Source: an uncultured Bacteroidota bacterium
GTDB lineage: Bacteria > Bacteroidota > Bacteroidia > Chitinophagales > Chitinophagaceae
Reading direction: 5' to 3'
NCBI GenBank assembly: GCA_902826165.1
Contig: CADEDV010000013.1
Span: 27,557-91,556, forward strand
Length of the DNA: 64,000 nt
Program-made: the position numbers and the translations under genes
Part shown: one piece after another, positions 34,358 through 44,209 of the stretch
Numbering within the stretch: the first letter of the stretch is position 1
How the letters are laid out: each line of letters starts with the position of its first letter
Notes under the pieces: model-generated
Seen by the model: only the letters and a program-made list of their open reading frames with translations
Told to the model about the DNA's origin: nothing
Databases searched by the model: none

Positions 34358-35830
34358 ATGAAACGAATCTCTGCTGTTCCTTTATTCCTTTTCTTGTTGC
34401 CCGTCTTCTTTGTGCTGCACGGTTGTATGGAGAATTATGATTTTGTGCCGGTGAAAGATGCCCTTTTGCTTACCGGTCTTTATTGCGCAGTTTCAGCAAT
34501 ACTGGTATCATTTTTCTGGCTCTTTTACAGGAATATTCTCAAAGCAGGCCTGGTCGCTTTCAGCATCATGGCATTTCACTTTTTCTTTGGCAGTGTGCAT
34601 GATAGCTTGAAGAAATATTTCCCGGAAACTTTTGCTTCCAAATATTCTTTTATCCTTCCTGCGGCCCTGGTTCTTTTCCTGCTTGTACTGGTTATTATAA
34701 AAAAAAGAAAAAAGCCGCTGCTCAAACTCTCCTTCTACCTGAACACACTGTTGATGATTCTTATAGTAGTTGATTCCGTACTGCTGCTGACAAAAGTCAT
34801 GGGTACTTCAAAACAGGAACAGCTAGCAATTCCGGATGGAATGACTCCTTGTAAAGATTGCCCCAAACCTGATATCTATTTTATCATTGCGGATGAGTAT
34901 GTTGGTAATACCACATTAAAAGAGAAATTCAGCTTCGACAACAGCGGTTTTATCAATGATCTTGCTACAAGAGGTTTTCATACGATTCCTTACAGCAGCA
35001 GCAATTATAATTTCACTCCTTATTCTGTTGCTTCCACGCTGAATATGGACTACCTGGATATACGGGTTCAAAAAAAGGCGGACCAGTCCGATCTTGCTTT
35101 ATGCTACTCAACCATAAAAAATAACAGGTTTCTTAAATTTCTGCAATCCGAAGGTTATACATTTCGGAATTATTCCATCTTCGATTTCAAGGGACAGCCT
35201 GCCAGGACCGAAGTAACTTTTTTACCGGTAAAGACTAAACTGATCACCGGGCAAACATTCCTCAGCCGTTTTAACCGGGATATCCGCTATCATCTAGTAA
35301 CAAACCTGGAAACGAAAACAGAGATCAAAAGAATGGCGTATGGATTTCTTCATAATAATGAGAATATTTATACACTGACCCAGCAGGAAGCAGTAATACC
35401 CTCTCCTGCACCAAAGCTGGTTCTGACCCACCTGCACCTGCCCCATTATCCTTATTATTTTGATAAAGACGGAAAGGAACGGCCTCTTGAAAAATTGGTA
35501 GAAGGAAACCAGACGGATAAGGCCGCTTATGTGCAATACTTACAATATGGAAATAAAAAATACCTTGAACTAATTGATCATATTTTAAAGGAATCCCGAA
35601 CCCCGCCCATCATCATCCTGATGGGTGATCATGGCTTCCGTCACTTCACGGAAGAAGTTGATCTCAAATACTGGTACCTGAACCAGCTGTCTTTATATAC
35701 ACCGGGTAAAAACTATGCTGCCTACAGCGACAGTCTTACCAATGTCAATTTTCTGCGGGCACTGCTCAATACAGAATACAAACAGCAGATTCCTTTGTTA
35801 AAAGACCAGGCCATATTCATTGAAGAATAA
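34358..35830 (+). CDS. Membrane-anchored sulfatase/phosphotransferase-like protein (copy 1)
   Basis: I use ATG 34358 (490 residues); the longer frame starts at a TTG and adds only eight residues. Five membrane helices occupy about 4-146. A soluble alkaline phosphatase-superfamily domain follows: DIYFIIADEY (Asp172/Asp179), NYNFTPYSVAS with a candidate nucleophile Thr220, HLHLPHYPYYF and MGDHGFRHF with metal ligands. This layout is that of lipoteichoic acid synthase, phosphoethanolamine or phosphoglycerol transferases and some sulfatases. The domain faces the periplasm. It is divergent from the phosphonate genes and paralogous to the next gene. It might modify a surface glycan or lipid; the donor is unknown. 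Confidence 0.75.
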   Translation: MKRISAVPLFLFLLPVFFVLHGCMENYDFVPVKDALLLTGLYCAVSAILVSFFWLFYRNILKAGLVAFSIMAFHFFFGSVHDSLKKYFPETFASKYSFILPAALVLFLLVLVIIKKRKKPLLKLSFYLNTLLMILIVVDSVLLLTKVMGTSKQEQLAIPDGMTPCKDCPKPDIYFIIADEYVGNTTLKEKFSFDNSGFINDLATRGFHTIPYSSSNYNFTPYSVASTLNMDYLDIRVQKKADQSDLALCYSTIKNNRFLKFLQSEGYTFRNYSIFDFKGQPARTEVTFLPVKTKLITGQTFLSRFNRDIRYHLVTNLETKTEIKRMAYGFLHNNENIYTLTQQEAVIPSPAPKLVLTHLHLPHYPYYFDKDGKERPLEKLVEGNQTDKAAYVQYLQYGNKKYLELIDHILKESRTPPIIILMGDHGFRHFTEEVDLKYWYLNQLSLYTPGKNYAAYSDSLTNVNFLRALLNTEYKQQIPLLKDQAIFIEE

Positions 35831-35858
35831 CACTACTTTTATTTAATAAATTCTTATT

Positions 35859-37367
35859 GTGCCTGTTTTAAAAAAAATACCGGTAGTCATTCAAAAATGG
35901 TTTCTCCATCTGTTCATGCTACCAGTATTCTTTGCACTAAGCATTTATATACAGTTTGCAGGCCTCACCGGCAAGACGGATATTTTTATTGCATTCCTCG
36001 TTATTACAGCTGCACTTCTCTTAACTTTTTATCTTTTTACTCTCTTTTACAAAAACAAAAAAAAAGCTGCACTGGCTGCAACTATAACAGGGATATTGTA
36101 CTTGTTTTTCGGGGATATTAAGGAATTACTTACAATATCTTCATTACTCTCCCCGGTTGCCCATTATAAAATATTGTTGCCCCTGCTCCTTGTTCTTTAT
36201 GCAGCTACCTTATTTAGGATCCGTAAGGCAGGATCAGTTAATAATGCTACTGCTTACCTGAATATTTTATTCTTACTGTACTTATCCATCGAATTGTGGA
36301 ATTTCATACAATTACCAGGTAGCAACCAAAAAAATAATAGCTTATTTAGCCCCGGCTACAAACAATTATCCCCTGGCCCCCGACCTGATATTTACTTTAT
36401 CGTTGCAGATGGCTACCCATCCACCCCCTACCAGCAAGATGTCTTAGAAGCCAGTCACAACACACTTGACAGTTTTCTTATTGACAAGAAATTCTTCCTG
36501 GTTAACCATGCAAGAAGTAACTACAACAATACAGCCTTTTCTATGGCTTCGCTTTTTAGCATGCAATATACTGACTGGATGAAAGGGATCGACGCAGCAA
36601 AACCTTATCACTATAACCAGGCCATCGCAGCCATAAAAAATGCGCCTGTATTTAAGTTATTGCATCAGCAGGACTATAGCATTTATAATCTTTCTGTTTT
36701 TGATATTGGCAAAACCCTCTCTGTTAAACGAGAAGATTTTTTGAGTACTACTCCCTCGGCGATCATTTTTTATAATACTTTCTGGAACTGCATCAGGAGG
36801 GATATTCTTCCGGAATTTTTCCCGGTACTAAGAGAACGGCTGATTCGTAAACAGCAGCTCGATAACAAAGAGCACCTTAGCAAATACAAAGAATATAACC
36901 GGCAGGTAAGCGATTCGTTGTTAACGATAGCAGCCCTGCCTGCTTCCTCTCCAAAATTCATCTATACACACCTGGAGATGCCGCACTTCCCCTACTTTTA
37001 CGATTCATCAGGGAAATCTTACCCGGATGAAATTGTATTTGGCCCTGCCATGATAAAGGATAAAGAAAGATTTAAGAATTATGTAGCCTACAGCAACTCT
37101 CATATCAGCCAGCTGATCAACCGGGTTCTTACCGAGACTAATGGCCAGGCAGTTATTATTATATTAAGTGATCATGGGATAAATGATCTGCCCGGAAGCC
37201 ACAAAGAAGATGCGTTCAGTAATTATTCAGCTTTTTACTTCCCGGATGGAAATTACAGTCAGTTATATACAGGCATGAGCAATGTCAATACTTTCCGGGT
37301 GCTTTTCAATAAATATTTCGGCCAACAATTATCTTTGCTCAGCGACTCCAGCATTTATATTAAATAG
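35859..37367 (+). CDS. Membrane-anchored sulfatase/phosphotransferase-like protein (copy 2)
   Basis: This 502-residue paralogue of the preceding protein starts at GTG 35859, 28 bases after it; no nearby ATG gives a full first helix. About five membrane helices lie in residues 12-150. The periplasmic domain has [22 protein letters not shown] (candidate Thr225), [11 protein letters not shown] and [10 protein letters not shown], matching the first copy position by position. The sequences are well diverged, so the pair is old and the two may have separate acceptors or donors. Phosphotransferase, phosphonotransferase and phosphatase roles are all possible. Confidence 0.75.
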   Translation: MPVLKKIPVVIQKWFLHLFMLPVFFALSIYIQFAGLTGKTDIFIAFLVITAALLLTFYLFTLFYKNKKKAALAATITGILYLFFGDIKELLTISSLLSPVAHYKILLPLLLVLYAATLFRIRKAGSVNNATAYLNILFLLYLSIELWNFIQLPGSNQKNNSLFSPGYKQLSPGPRPDIYFIVADGYPSTPYQQDVLEASHNTLDSFLIDKKFFLVNHARSNYNNTAFSMASLFSMQYTDWMKGIDAAKPYHYNQAIAAIKNAPVFKLLHQQDYSIYNLSVFDIGKTLSVKREDFLSTTPSAIIFYNTFWNCIRRDILPEFFPVLRERLIRKQQLDNKEHLSKYKEYNRQVSDSLLTIAALPASSPKFIYTHLEMPHFPYFYDSSGKSYPDEIVFGPAMIKDKERFKNYVAYSNSHISQLINRVLTETNGQAVIIILSDHGINDLPGSHKEDAFSNYSAFYFPDGNYSQLYTGMSNVNTFRVLFNKYFGQQLSLLSDSSIYIK

Positions 37368-37383
37368 AAAAGAAACCCAATTT

Positions 37384-38364
37384 ATGCAGTTAAAAAACGA
37401 TTGGACCTCCGAAGAAATAAAAGCTATTTATAATACTCCCCTGCTTGACCTCATTTATAAAGCTGCTTCTATTCACCGGGAATACAATGACACCGGCGAA
37501 GTCCAAGTTTGTACTTTATTATCTATCAAGACAGGCGGTTGTTCAGAAGACTGTGCTTATTGTCCTCAGGCAGCACGTTATGATACGGGTGTAGGTGTGC
37601 AGGCCTTACTAAAAAAAGAAGAAGTATTAGAATACGCTGCTAAAGCCAAAGAGGCCGGCAGTACCAGATTTTGCATGGGTGCCGCCTGGAGGGAAGTAAG
37701 AGACAACAAAGATTTCGACCGTGTGCTGGATATGGTGAAAGGAGTAAATGAAATGGGCATGGAAGTTTGCTGCACACTGGGAATGCTGACAGAAGACCAG
37801 GCAAAAAAATTAGCGGATGCAGGCCTGCATGCTTACAATCATAATCTTGATACTTCCTCCGACTATTACGGAGAGATCATTCACACAAGAACCTATGATG
37901 ACCGTTTGCAAACATTGGACAATGTACGCAAGGCTGGTGTCACAGTTTGTTGCGGAGGGATCATTGGCTTAGGAGAAACACATGATGACAGGATAAAAAT
38001 GCTGCATACTTTATCCACCATGACTGAACACCCGGAAAGTGTTCCGATCAATGCTTTGGTTCCAGTTGCAGGCACACCATTAGCCAATAACAGGAAAGTA
38101 GATATTTGGGATATGGTGCGTATGATCGCAACGGCAAGAATTCTGATGCCCAAAGCAATGGTAAGATTAAGTGCCGGAAGAAATGAGATGTCTGTAGCTG
38201 AACAGGCCCTGTGTTTTATGGCCGGTGCCAATTCTATTTTTGCAGGCGATAAATTACTGACTACACCTAACCCTTCTTTTGATGAGGACAATCTTATGTT
38301 CCAACTACTCGGACTAAAACCAAGAGAGGCATTTAAAGAAGAGAAAGAAACGGCTTTGGTATAA
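37384..38364 (+). CDS. bioB: Biotin synthase
   Basis: I place the start at ATG 37384 (326 residues), 16 bases after the previous stop; the longer frame would run inside that gene. The radical-SAM motif CSEDCAYC (Cys53, Cys57, Cys60) binds the 4Fe-4S cluster. Further cysteines in TRFCMG, VCCTLG and TVCCGG and the arginine of VRLSAGR correspond to the [2Fe-2S] site that supplies sulfur. The enzyme turns dethiobiotin into biotin. No other bio genes are in the window. It converges with porQ, 16 bases apart, with no obvious terminator. Confidence 0.96.
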   Translation: MQLKNDWTSEEIKAIYNTPLLDLIYKAASIHREYNDTGEVQVCTLLSIKTGGCSEDCAYCPQAARYDTGVGVQALLKKEEVLEYAAKAKEAGSTRFCMGAAWREVRDNKDFDRVLDMVKGVNEMGMEVCCTLGMLTEDQAKKLADAGLHAYNHNLDTSSDYYGEIIHTRTYDDRLQTLDNVRKAGVTVCCGGIIGLGETHDDRIKMLHTLSTMTEHPESVPINALVPVAGTPLANNRKVDIWDMVRMIATARILMPKAMVRLSAGRNEMSVAEQALCFMAGANSIFAGDKLLTTPNPSFDEDNLMFQLLGLKPREAFKEEKETALV

Positions 38365-38380
38365 AAAGTAAAGGCTGCTG

Positions 38381-39442
38381 CTACCAGCCGATTCGTTTGC
38401 CGAATTTGCCCAGTCCGAAATATTCATTCAGCTTCAAGTTCAGGCCCAACTGGTTGAACGCCGTATTATTCTGGTAATTGGTCCGGGCAAAACGGATATT
38501 CAACTTATTCAGCAAAACACCCAATCCCATGGAAAAACCGTTTAATCCATTCCCTGCCTGCCCGATGCTGAGTTCCTTCCTGCGAAGATGATTGTAACCC
38601 AACTGCACTTCCACTTTCTCTCCTAAATGAATGGTGCTGGCAAATACAAAATGCCGGAATAATTTATCAAAGGAGAATTTCTTATTACTTCCGTTGGGAA
38701 ATCCATTCTCATTATTAAAGGAGGTATCGTTATAACTAATATCAAACTGGTGTAAACGCTGTGCTGTGACCGAAAAACTAAAAGGGGCATTTTCCAGTCG
38801 CTTCGTTAATCCTATTTGCAGGTCAAAAGGAAGATCATCCGGGTCAGTGCCGTCATATTTTTTCAACTGCGTTCCCATATTTTTGGCCACGAGGGACGCT
38901 GAAAATAATTTAGCCGTATCACTATACAGTAATCCCACATCCATTGCCAGCCCGTTTGATCGGTATTGCCCGTAGTTGGAGCTGATGAATTTGATAGTCG
39001 CCCCATAATTCCATTTTTCCATATAACTACGGGACGCTGCTACCTGCATCACCCAATCAGTAGGACGAAAACTCCCCAACTGGTTTCCCGCAGGATCTGT
39101 TTGTTGGGTATTGCCATAATTCAGGTAATTCAGTCCCCACATAAAATTCGTATTCAATTGCTCACTCCTGTACCCCAATGATAAGTGATACGCTTTGATA
39201 CCAGCATAAAAACTATTGAATACGGCATTCATTTGTGTATGCATGGAAGGTTTCAGTAACGACGGATTGTTAAAGGCCAGTCCAACATCATTGGAAGGCT
39301 GAGAAACGTTAACCCCGCCCAATGCTGTTAACTGTGGAGTGTTAGAAAGTTTTAAAAAGTTAAACACAGCATTGCCACCCAATGTTTGAGCGGTTGTTTC
39401 AGCAACAAACAAAAAAGATAATATGGCCAGGCGAAAATGCAA
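38381..39442 (-). CDS. porQ: Type IX secretion system protein PorQ
   Basis: The sequence after a short leader (TLGGNAVFNFLKLSNTP, LGGVNVSQPSNDVGLAFNNP) and the barrel-like rest match PorQ, a PorV-like outer-membrane protein of the type IX secretion system. I set the start at TTG 39442 (353 residues), which gives a normal signal peptide (HFRLAILSFLFVAETTAQ). The only upstream ATG, at 39535, would add 31 residues that pass through the lon terminator hairpin and look unlike a leader. The C-terminal region (about 250-353) is beta-rich. The start choice is my inference; the identity is firm. Confidence 0.87.
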   Translation of the reverse strand: MHFRLAILSFLFVAETTAQTLGGNAVFNFLKLSNTPQLTALGGVNVSQPSNDVGLAFNNPSLLKPSMHTQMNAVFNSFYAGIKAYHLSLGYRSEQLNTNFMWGLNYLNYGNTQQTDPAGNQLGSFRPTDWVMQVAASRSYMEKWNYGATIKFISSNYGQYRSNGLAMDVGLLYSDTAKLFSASLVAKNMGTQLKKYDGTDPDDLPFDLQIGLTKRLENAPFSFSVTAQRLHQFDISYNDTSFNNENGFPNGSNKKFSFDKLFRHFVFASTIHLGEKVEVQLGYNHLRRKELSIGQAGNGLNGFSMGLGVLLNKLNIRFARTNYQNNTAFNQLGLNLKLNEYFGLGKFGKRIGW

Positions 39443-39472
39443 GAGGCTACGAAAATAAGCCTTTGCAAAAGA

Positions 39473-39501
39473 AAATCCTCCCCTGCAACCGGGGAGGATT
39501 T
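39473..39501 (-). terminator. Intrinsic terminator downstream of lon
   Basis: A perfect 11-bp stem (arms 39473-39483 and 39491-39501, AAATCCTCCCC and its complement) with a 7-base loop lies about 100 bases beyond the lon stop. On the - strand it runs into TTTTCTTTTG. It lies inside the longest possible porQ frame, which argues that porQ starts downstream of it. Confidence 0.85.
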
Positions 39502-39599
39502 CTGCGTCCCGTTGATACGGGCAATTTTTAAACAACCAACATGAAATGATACATTACTAACATCAAAAAATGAAGTTGGTTGACTGAGTTGCGATTTTT

Positions 39600-42005
39600 T
39601 TATCCCACCAACGCCAGCTCCATTACCTGGCTCATCGTTTTCACATAATGAAATTTTATCCCCTTGATGAATTCAGACTCAATTTCCTGCACATCTTTCT
39701 CATTCTGCCAGCAAAGAATGATCTCTTTTAAACCAGCCCTTTTGGCTGCCAGTACTTTTTCTTTGATCCCGCCTACCGGCAACACCTGTCCCCGCAGTGT
39801 GATCTCACCCGTCATTGCCAGGAAAGGCTTCACTTTTTTACCGGTGAGTGCAGATGCAATAGCTGTCATCATCGTAATACCGGCACTCGGGCCATCTTTT
39901 GGCACCGCACCTTCCGGAACATGGATATGCAAATTTTTCTTTTCGAATAGCTTTTGATCTATGCCGTATCGCTTGGCATTGGATTGCAAATACGTCAATG
40001 CGGTGCTGGCACTTTCTTTCATCACATTTCCCAGGTTGCCCGTCAGGCGCAACTCTCCTTTCCCATCGCTTAGGCTCGTTTCAATAAATAATATATCACC
40101 CCCAACATAGGTCCAGGCAAGGCCTACGGCCACACCCGGCATATTCGCCGTTTTATAGATATCGTTACTATATCTTGGCTTGCCGAGGATTTTTTCTACA
40201 TCATCTGCGGTGAGTGTTGCTTTCAGTTTGCCTTTCATGGCCAGTTGCTTAGCCTGGTAACGCATTATGGACGCCAACTGGCGATCCAGTTCCCGCACAC
40301 CACTCTCCCGGGTATAATCTTGTATCACTTTTTCCAGCACCTTATCGCTGACTTTAAAATTGCTGCTTTTTAAACCATGCAGGTCTTTTTGCTTGGGGAA
40401 AAGATGGCGTTTAGCGATCTCTACTTTTTCTTCCACTGCATACCCACTCAAATCAATAATCTCCAAACGGTCTCTTAATGCCGGCTGAATATTGTTGATA
40501 TTATTGGCCGTGGCAATGAACAATACCTTACTCAGGTCATACTCCAGTTCCAGGTAATTATCATAGAACGTATGATTCTGTTCAGGATCGAGGACTTCCA
40601 GCAATGCAGAAGAAGGATCACCTCTAAAATCATTACCTACTTTATCGATCTCGTCCAGGATCATCACCGGGTTGGAAGATTTTACTTTGCGGATCGATTG
40701 TAATATCCGGCCCGGCATGGCCCCGATATACGTTTTCCTGTGTCCTCTTATTTCACTTTCATCATGCAAACCGCCAAAGCTCAAGCGAACATATTTTCTG
40801 CCAATAGCAGCAGCAATGCTTCTTCCTAATGATGTCTTTCCGATTCCGGGAGGGCCCACAAAACAAAGGATTGGACTCTTCATATCACCTTTCAGTTTCA
40901 GCACGGCCAGGTACTCCAGTATCCTTTCCTTGATCTTATTCATTCCGTAATGATCAATATCGAGTGTCTTCTTGGCTTTCTTCAGGTCATAATGATCTTC
41001 TGTGTATTCTTCCCAGGGCAGTTCCAGCATCAGGTCGAGATGATTGTACACCACCGAATAATCCGGTGTGCTGGGGTGCATTCTTTCTAATTTTTCCACA
41101 CCTTTCTTGAACATTTCCTTAGCAGCCACCGGCCATTTCTTGGTCTCTGCTTTTTTCAGCATTTCTTTTACTTCCTGCACATTACTATCACCACCCAATT
41201 CTTCTTTGATACTTTTTAACTGCTGCTGCAGGAAATACTCTCTTTGCTGCTTATCCAGTTCTGTTCTTGTTTTGGTAGTCACTTTATTCTTCAGCTCGGC
41301 AAACTGTAATTCTTTTTGCAGTAACTGCATCAGCACATCCGCCCGTTCCCGGATATGGTTCAGCTCCAGTAACCGTTGCTTTTCCTTGATGTCTGTGTTC
41401 AGGTTGCTGGATACAAAATGTATCAGGAAGGAAGGATTTTCAATATTTCTTAAAATAATTGAGGCTTCAGTCGGAATATTAGGAGATAATTGAATGATCT
41501 CCGTCGCCAAATCTTTGATCGTGGAAACATAGGCATCAAAATCAGCATCTTTTGGCGACTCTTCCTCTTCTATCTTTTTGATCCTTGCTTTAAAATAAGG
41601 GTCTTCTGTAAAAACAGATTCCACCAGGAACCGGCTCTTTCCCTGGATGATTACCGTGGTGCCGCCATCCGGCATTTTGATCAGTTTCACGATCTTGGCG
41701 ACCGTCCCTATACTTTCCAGGTCTTTTATAGCCGGATCTTCAACTGAACTGTCTTTTTGTGCCACCACGCCAATCAGCTTGTCGGTTTTGTAAGCATCAT
41801 TTACTGCTTTGATGCTTTTATCTCTTCCAACGGTTATCGGCAATACGACACCGGGAAAAAGCACTGTATTTCGCAGGGGCAGTAAGGCAATTTCAGCGGG
41901 AACTTCAATTCCATTCGTATCTTCCTGGTCACTCTCATTCAGCGGGATAATGGGCAAAAAGTCCATATCATCTTCCGGCTTCATTATTAATTTTTCAAAA
42001 CTCAT
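39600..42005 (-). CDS. lon: ATP-dependent protease Lon (LonA)
   Basis: The 801-residue protein has the full LonA layout: N-terminal LON domain (about 35-240) with LPLRNTVLFPGVVLPI, a helical linker, the AAA+ module with Walker A GPPGIGKT, SFGGLHDESEIRGH and the LDEIDKVG Walker B region, and the protease domain. Ser707 in KDGPSAG and Lys750 in GGIKEKVL form the catalytic dyad. Lon degrades damaged and some regulatory proteins in the cytoplasm. The gene has its own terminator and no close operon partner. Confidence 0.98.
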   Translation of the reverse strand: MSFEKLIMKPEDDMDFLPIIPLNESDQEDTNGIEVPAEIALLPLRNTVLFPGVVLPITVGRDKSIKAVNDAYKTDKLIGVVAQKDSSVEDPAIKDLESIGTVAKIVKLIKMPDGGTTVIIQGKSRFLVESVFTEDPYFKARIKKIEEEESPKDADFDAYVSTIKDLATEIIQLSPNIPTEASIILRNIENPSFLIHFVSSNLNTDIKEKQRLLELNHIRERADVLMQLLQKELQFAELKNKVTTKTRTELDKQQREYFLQQQLKSIKEELGGDSNVQEVKEMLKKAETKKWPVAAKEMFKKGVEKLERMHPSTPDYSVVYNHLDLMLELPWEEYTEDHYDLKKAKKTLDIDHYGMNKIKERILEYLAVLKLKGDMKSPILCFVGPPGIGKTSLGRSIAAAIGRKYVRLSFGGLHDESEIRGHRKTYIGAMPGRILQSIRKVKSSNPVMILDEIDKVGNDFRGDPSSALLEVLDPEQNHTFYDNYLELEYDLSKVLFIATANNINNIQPALRDRLEIIDLSGYAVEEKVEIAKRHLFPKQKDLHGLKSSNFKVSDKVLEKVIQDYTRESGVRELDRQLASIMRYQAKQLAMKGKLKATLTADDVEKILGKPRYSNDIYKTANMPGVAVGLAWTYVGGDILFIETSLSDGKGELRLTGNLGNVMKESASTALTYLQSNAKRYGIDQKLFEKKNLHIHVPEGAVPKDGPSAGITMMTAIASALTGKKVKPFLAMTGEITLRGQVLPVGGIKEKVLAAKRAGLKEIILCWQNEKDVQEIESEFIKGIKFHYVKTMSQVMELALVG

Positions 42006-42157
42006 GTGTATGCTTCAATTAGACATTATGTCACCCGTTCTGCCCTTGCAGAGCGGATGCGGTAAAAGTATATAGGGAAATCAGTATTGCCAAGATTCAT
42101 GCCTGCCAAATAAAACCTGACAAACTATGTAACTGAAGGGCAGTTGATTGACAAAAA

Positions 42158-42183
42158 AGTCCCCTCCGTTGCCGGAGGGGACT
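42158..42183 (-). terminator. Intrinsic terminator after the outer-membrane barrel gene
   Basis: An 11-bp perfect stem (AGTCCCCTCCG, 42158-42168, with its complement 42173-42183) closes a 4-base loop. On the - strand it is followed by TTTTTTGT. It lies 25 bases beyond the stop at 42208 and separates that gene from lon. Confidence 0.88.
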
Positions 42184-42207
42184 GGTTCACGAGGTATGAG
42201 ATTTCTT

Positions 42208-42798
42208 TTATAGGGCTAATCCAACGGAAAGCTGGAATCCCTGGTTCTTCCATTTGTCCTGGTTATCGATATCGCTGATATTATTAAGACCAACGGTGTA
42301 ACGGCCGGATACCCTCATCGAAGCCAATTTGACCTGCACACCACCTACTAATGCAAAATCTCCTTTTTTAAAAGCATCGCCGCCGTTCTGCAAAAGTGTC
42401 CTGCTATTGTCAATCAGAATACCAAATTGAGGGCCTGCCTGTAAACTCAGGAAATTACCGATGAGTTTATAATTAAGCAGGATCGGGATGGAGATATAAT
42501 TCAGTTTCACATTTTGCCCGGAGTTGAATACGTTTTCATACAGTTCTTTGTAATTACTGTCGAGCCGGGTTGAATACTGGTTGAACAATACTTCGGGCTG
42601 AATGCCGAGTTTGGTGCCGGGGAAGCCAATTTCGGCAAAGCCACCCAAATGATAACCGTACCTGAACTGGTCTTTGAATGATTTACCATCAACCTTGGTC
42701 ACATTCGCACCGGCCTTTATGCCGAGGTGAAATTGTGCCATCACGATGTTCGATAAAAGCAAAGCTGCTGCAAGTGGAAGGAAAAGTTTAGTCTTCAT
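42208..42798 (-). CDS. Outer-membrane beta-barrel protein (PorT-like/OMP_b-brl family)
   Basis: I use ATG 42798 (196 residues), which begins a clean signal peptide (MKTKLFLPLAAALLLSNIVMAQ); the longer frame adds 16 polar residues. After the leader come HLGIKAGANVT, YHLGGFAEIGF and repeated amphipathic strands ending LSVGLAL, as in the PF13568-type eight-stranded barrels abundant in Bacteroidota. The protein may be structural or a minor porin; no specific role can be stated. It is monocistronic, with its own terminator. Confidence 0.8.
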   Translation of the reverse strand: MKTKLFLPLAAALLLSNIVMAQFHLGIKAGANVTKVDGKSFKDQFRYGYHLGGFAEIGFPGTKLGIQPEVLFNQYSTRLDSNYKELYENVFNSGQNVKLNYISIPILLNYKLIGNFLSLQAGPQFGILIDNSRTLLQNGGDAFKKGDFALVGGVQVKLASMRVSGRYTVGLNNISDIDNQDKWKNQGFQLSVGLAL

Positions 42799-43032
42799 AA
42801 TTAAGTTTTTTGATTTTTTAATTTCCCCGGTCATCCTGAATTGCATCGGTGGACGGGACGTGGAAAATTTTCAAGTTTAGTGCCAGTAACCGTTGCTGCC
42901 TGTTAAATACTCTTAACGACAACTTGCTTTTGTACTAACAAAAACAAAAAACGTAATCATTTTATTGCCGCCAGATTGTGAAGAAAAACAAAAAGAAACC
43001 AGAAGAACAGTAACTGGAGGGTAATATATCTT

Positions 43033-44061
43033 TTAAAAGACAAGTCCCATGTTTACGGAGAACAGGGTGCTCAGGTTCTTGCTTTCTGCAGGAAAATAAT
43101 AATCGAGCATGAACTGGGGTTGAATAAAGAATTTGCCAACTGAATATTCCCCCCGCAGGAATAAGGAAAGTGACAGGGGCTGAAAATTCACCTGGTCATC
43201 CAGGTAAATACTTTCTGAACTGTATAACACGTTCGCCGCATTCCTTATCGTGGTTCCATAAGTGCTGGACGACTGGTTGAAACCGAATTTTTGTGTGCCG
43301 CTGGTAAAATTGATCTGTGGGGTAAAACGGATATGATCATTATAAGTAAATACATCCAACCAGTAAAAATCATGACGAACAGAAGTCAGCACGGAAAAAT
43401 CGGATACGGATTCCGTGGTGTTAATGTAAGTGTAACCCCGGAGTCGTAAGCGCAAGGACTGTATCAGCTCTTCTCTTTTTTCATATTCAGAACGGCTGCC
43501 CCATCCATAGCTAAGAGCTATCATGGGCCTGATCCAGGATTTTCGGTAGGTAAAATAAGCATACAAGTCATTACGAAGCGGCGAGGTATAAAAAGGCAAA
43601 GAGTCTTTGGCGAAATAGCGGGTATAAGAAATGCCTGTGGCCAGGTCTTTATTTTTCAAATAATCATACGAACCTGTAAGTGACCATTGATACAGGTTCA
43701 TATTCTTTTCGTCGTTAACCAGATAACCCGTGGCACTAAGCCCAAGTCCCGACTTATGATACCAGGTCAGCATCGGGGTATAGGTCAGCTTTGGTGTCGC
43801 TTCTAAAGAGACATTGTCCTTGCCGGTAAAGTTGAAATAGCCCCTGGAAACGGATAAGCTGCCCATAAAATAACTTTTAGGGGTCAGGATGGAATCCATA
43901 AAAGATTCAAAATCCTGGAAAAGTTCATCATAATCAATGGTAGTATCAGCCAGTAGCAGGTCTTCATCGGTCACCATAAGAGAATCGGCCGGGGTTTTCT
44001 GTGCAGACACAGTTGTTCCCAGCGCTGCAAAAAACAGCACAATCAGCCATCGTTTGAACAT
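43033..44061 (-). CDS. Predicted outer-membrane beta-barrel protein, function unknown
   Basis: Start at ATG 44061 (342 residues) gives a good signal peptide (MFKRWLIVLFFAALGTTVSAQ); eight codons are dropped from the longer frame. An acidic segment (about 28-58, rich in Asp and Glu) precedes many alternating strands, and the chain ends in phenylalanine (MGLVF), the usual outer-membrane assembly signal. I do not recognise the family. It stands alone between the barrel gene at 42208 and the phosphoesterase gene. Confidence 0.65.
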   Translation of the reverse strand: MFKRWLIVLFFAALGTTVSAQKTPADSLMVTDEDLLLADTTIDYDELFQDFESFMDSILTPKSYFMGSLSVSRGYFNFTGKDNVSLEATPKLTYTPMLTWYHKSGLGLSATGYLVNDEKNMNLYQWSLTGSYDYLKNKDLATGISYTRYFAKDSLPFYTSPLRNDLYAYFTYRKSWIRPMIALSYGWGSRSEYEKREELIQSLRLRLRGYTYINTTESVSDFSVLTSVRHDFYWLDVFTYNDHIRFTPQINFTSGTQKFGFNQSSSTYGTTIRNAANVLYSSESIYLDDQVNFQPLSLSLFLRGEYSVGKFFIQPQFMLDYYFPAESKNLSTLFSVNMGLVF

Positions 44062-44209
44062 CGGGCAGTGGTAATTTTGGGTCATAGGCTCGGCCTGTTC
44101 AGTGGTTGGCTTAAGACCAACGGGTTAGAAAAAAGTTTAATACTCAAACAAATAAGTAGTAAACGTACCCGCCGCAAAATTATTGGAAGAAGACAGGAGG
44201 ATATCCCGG

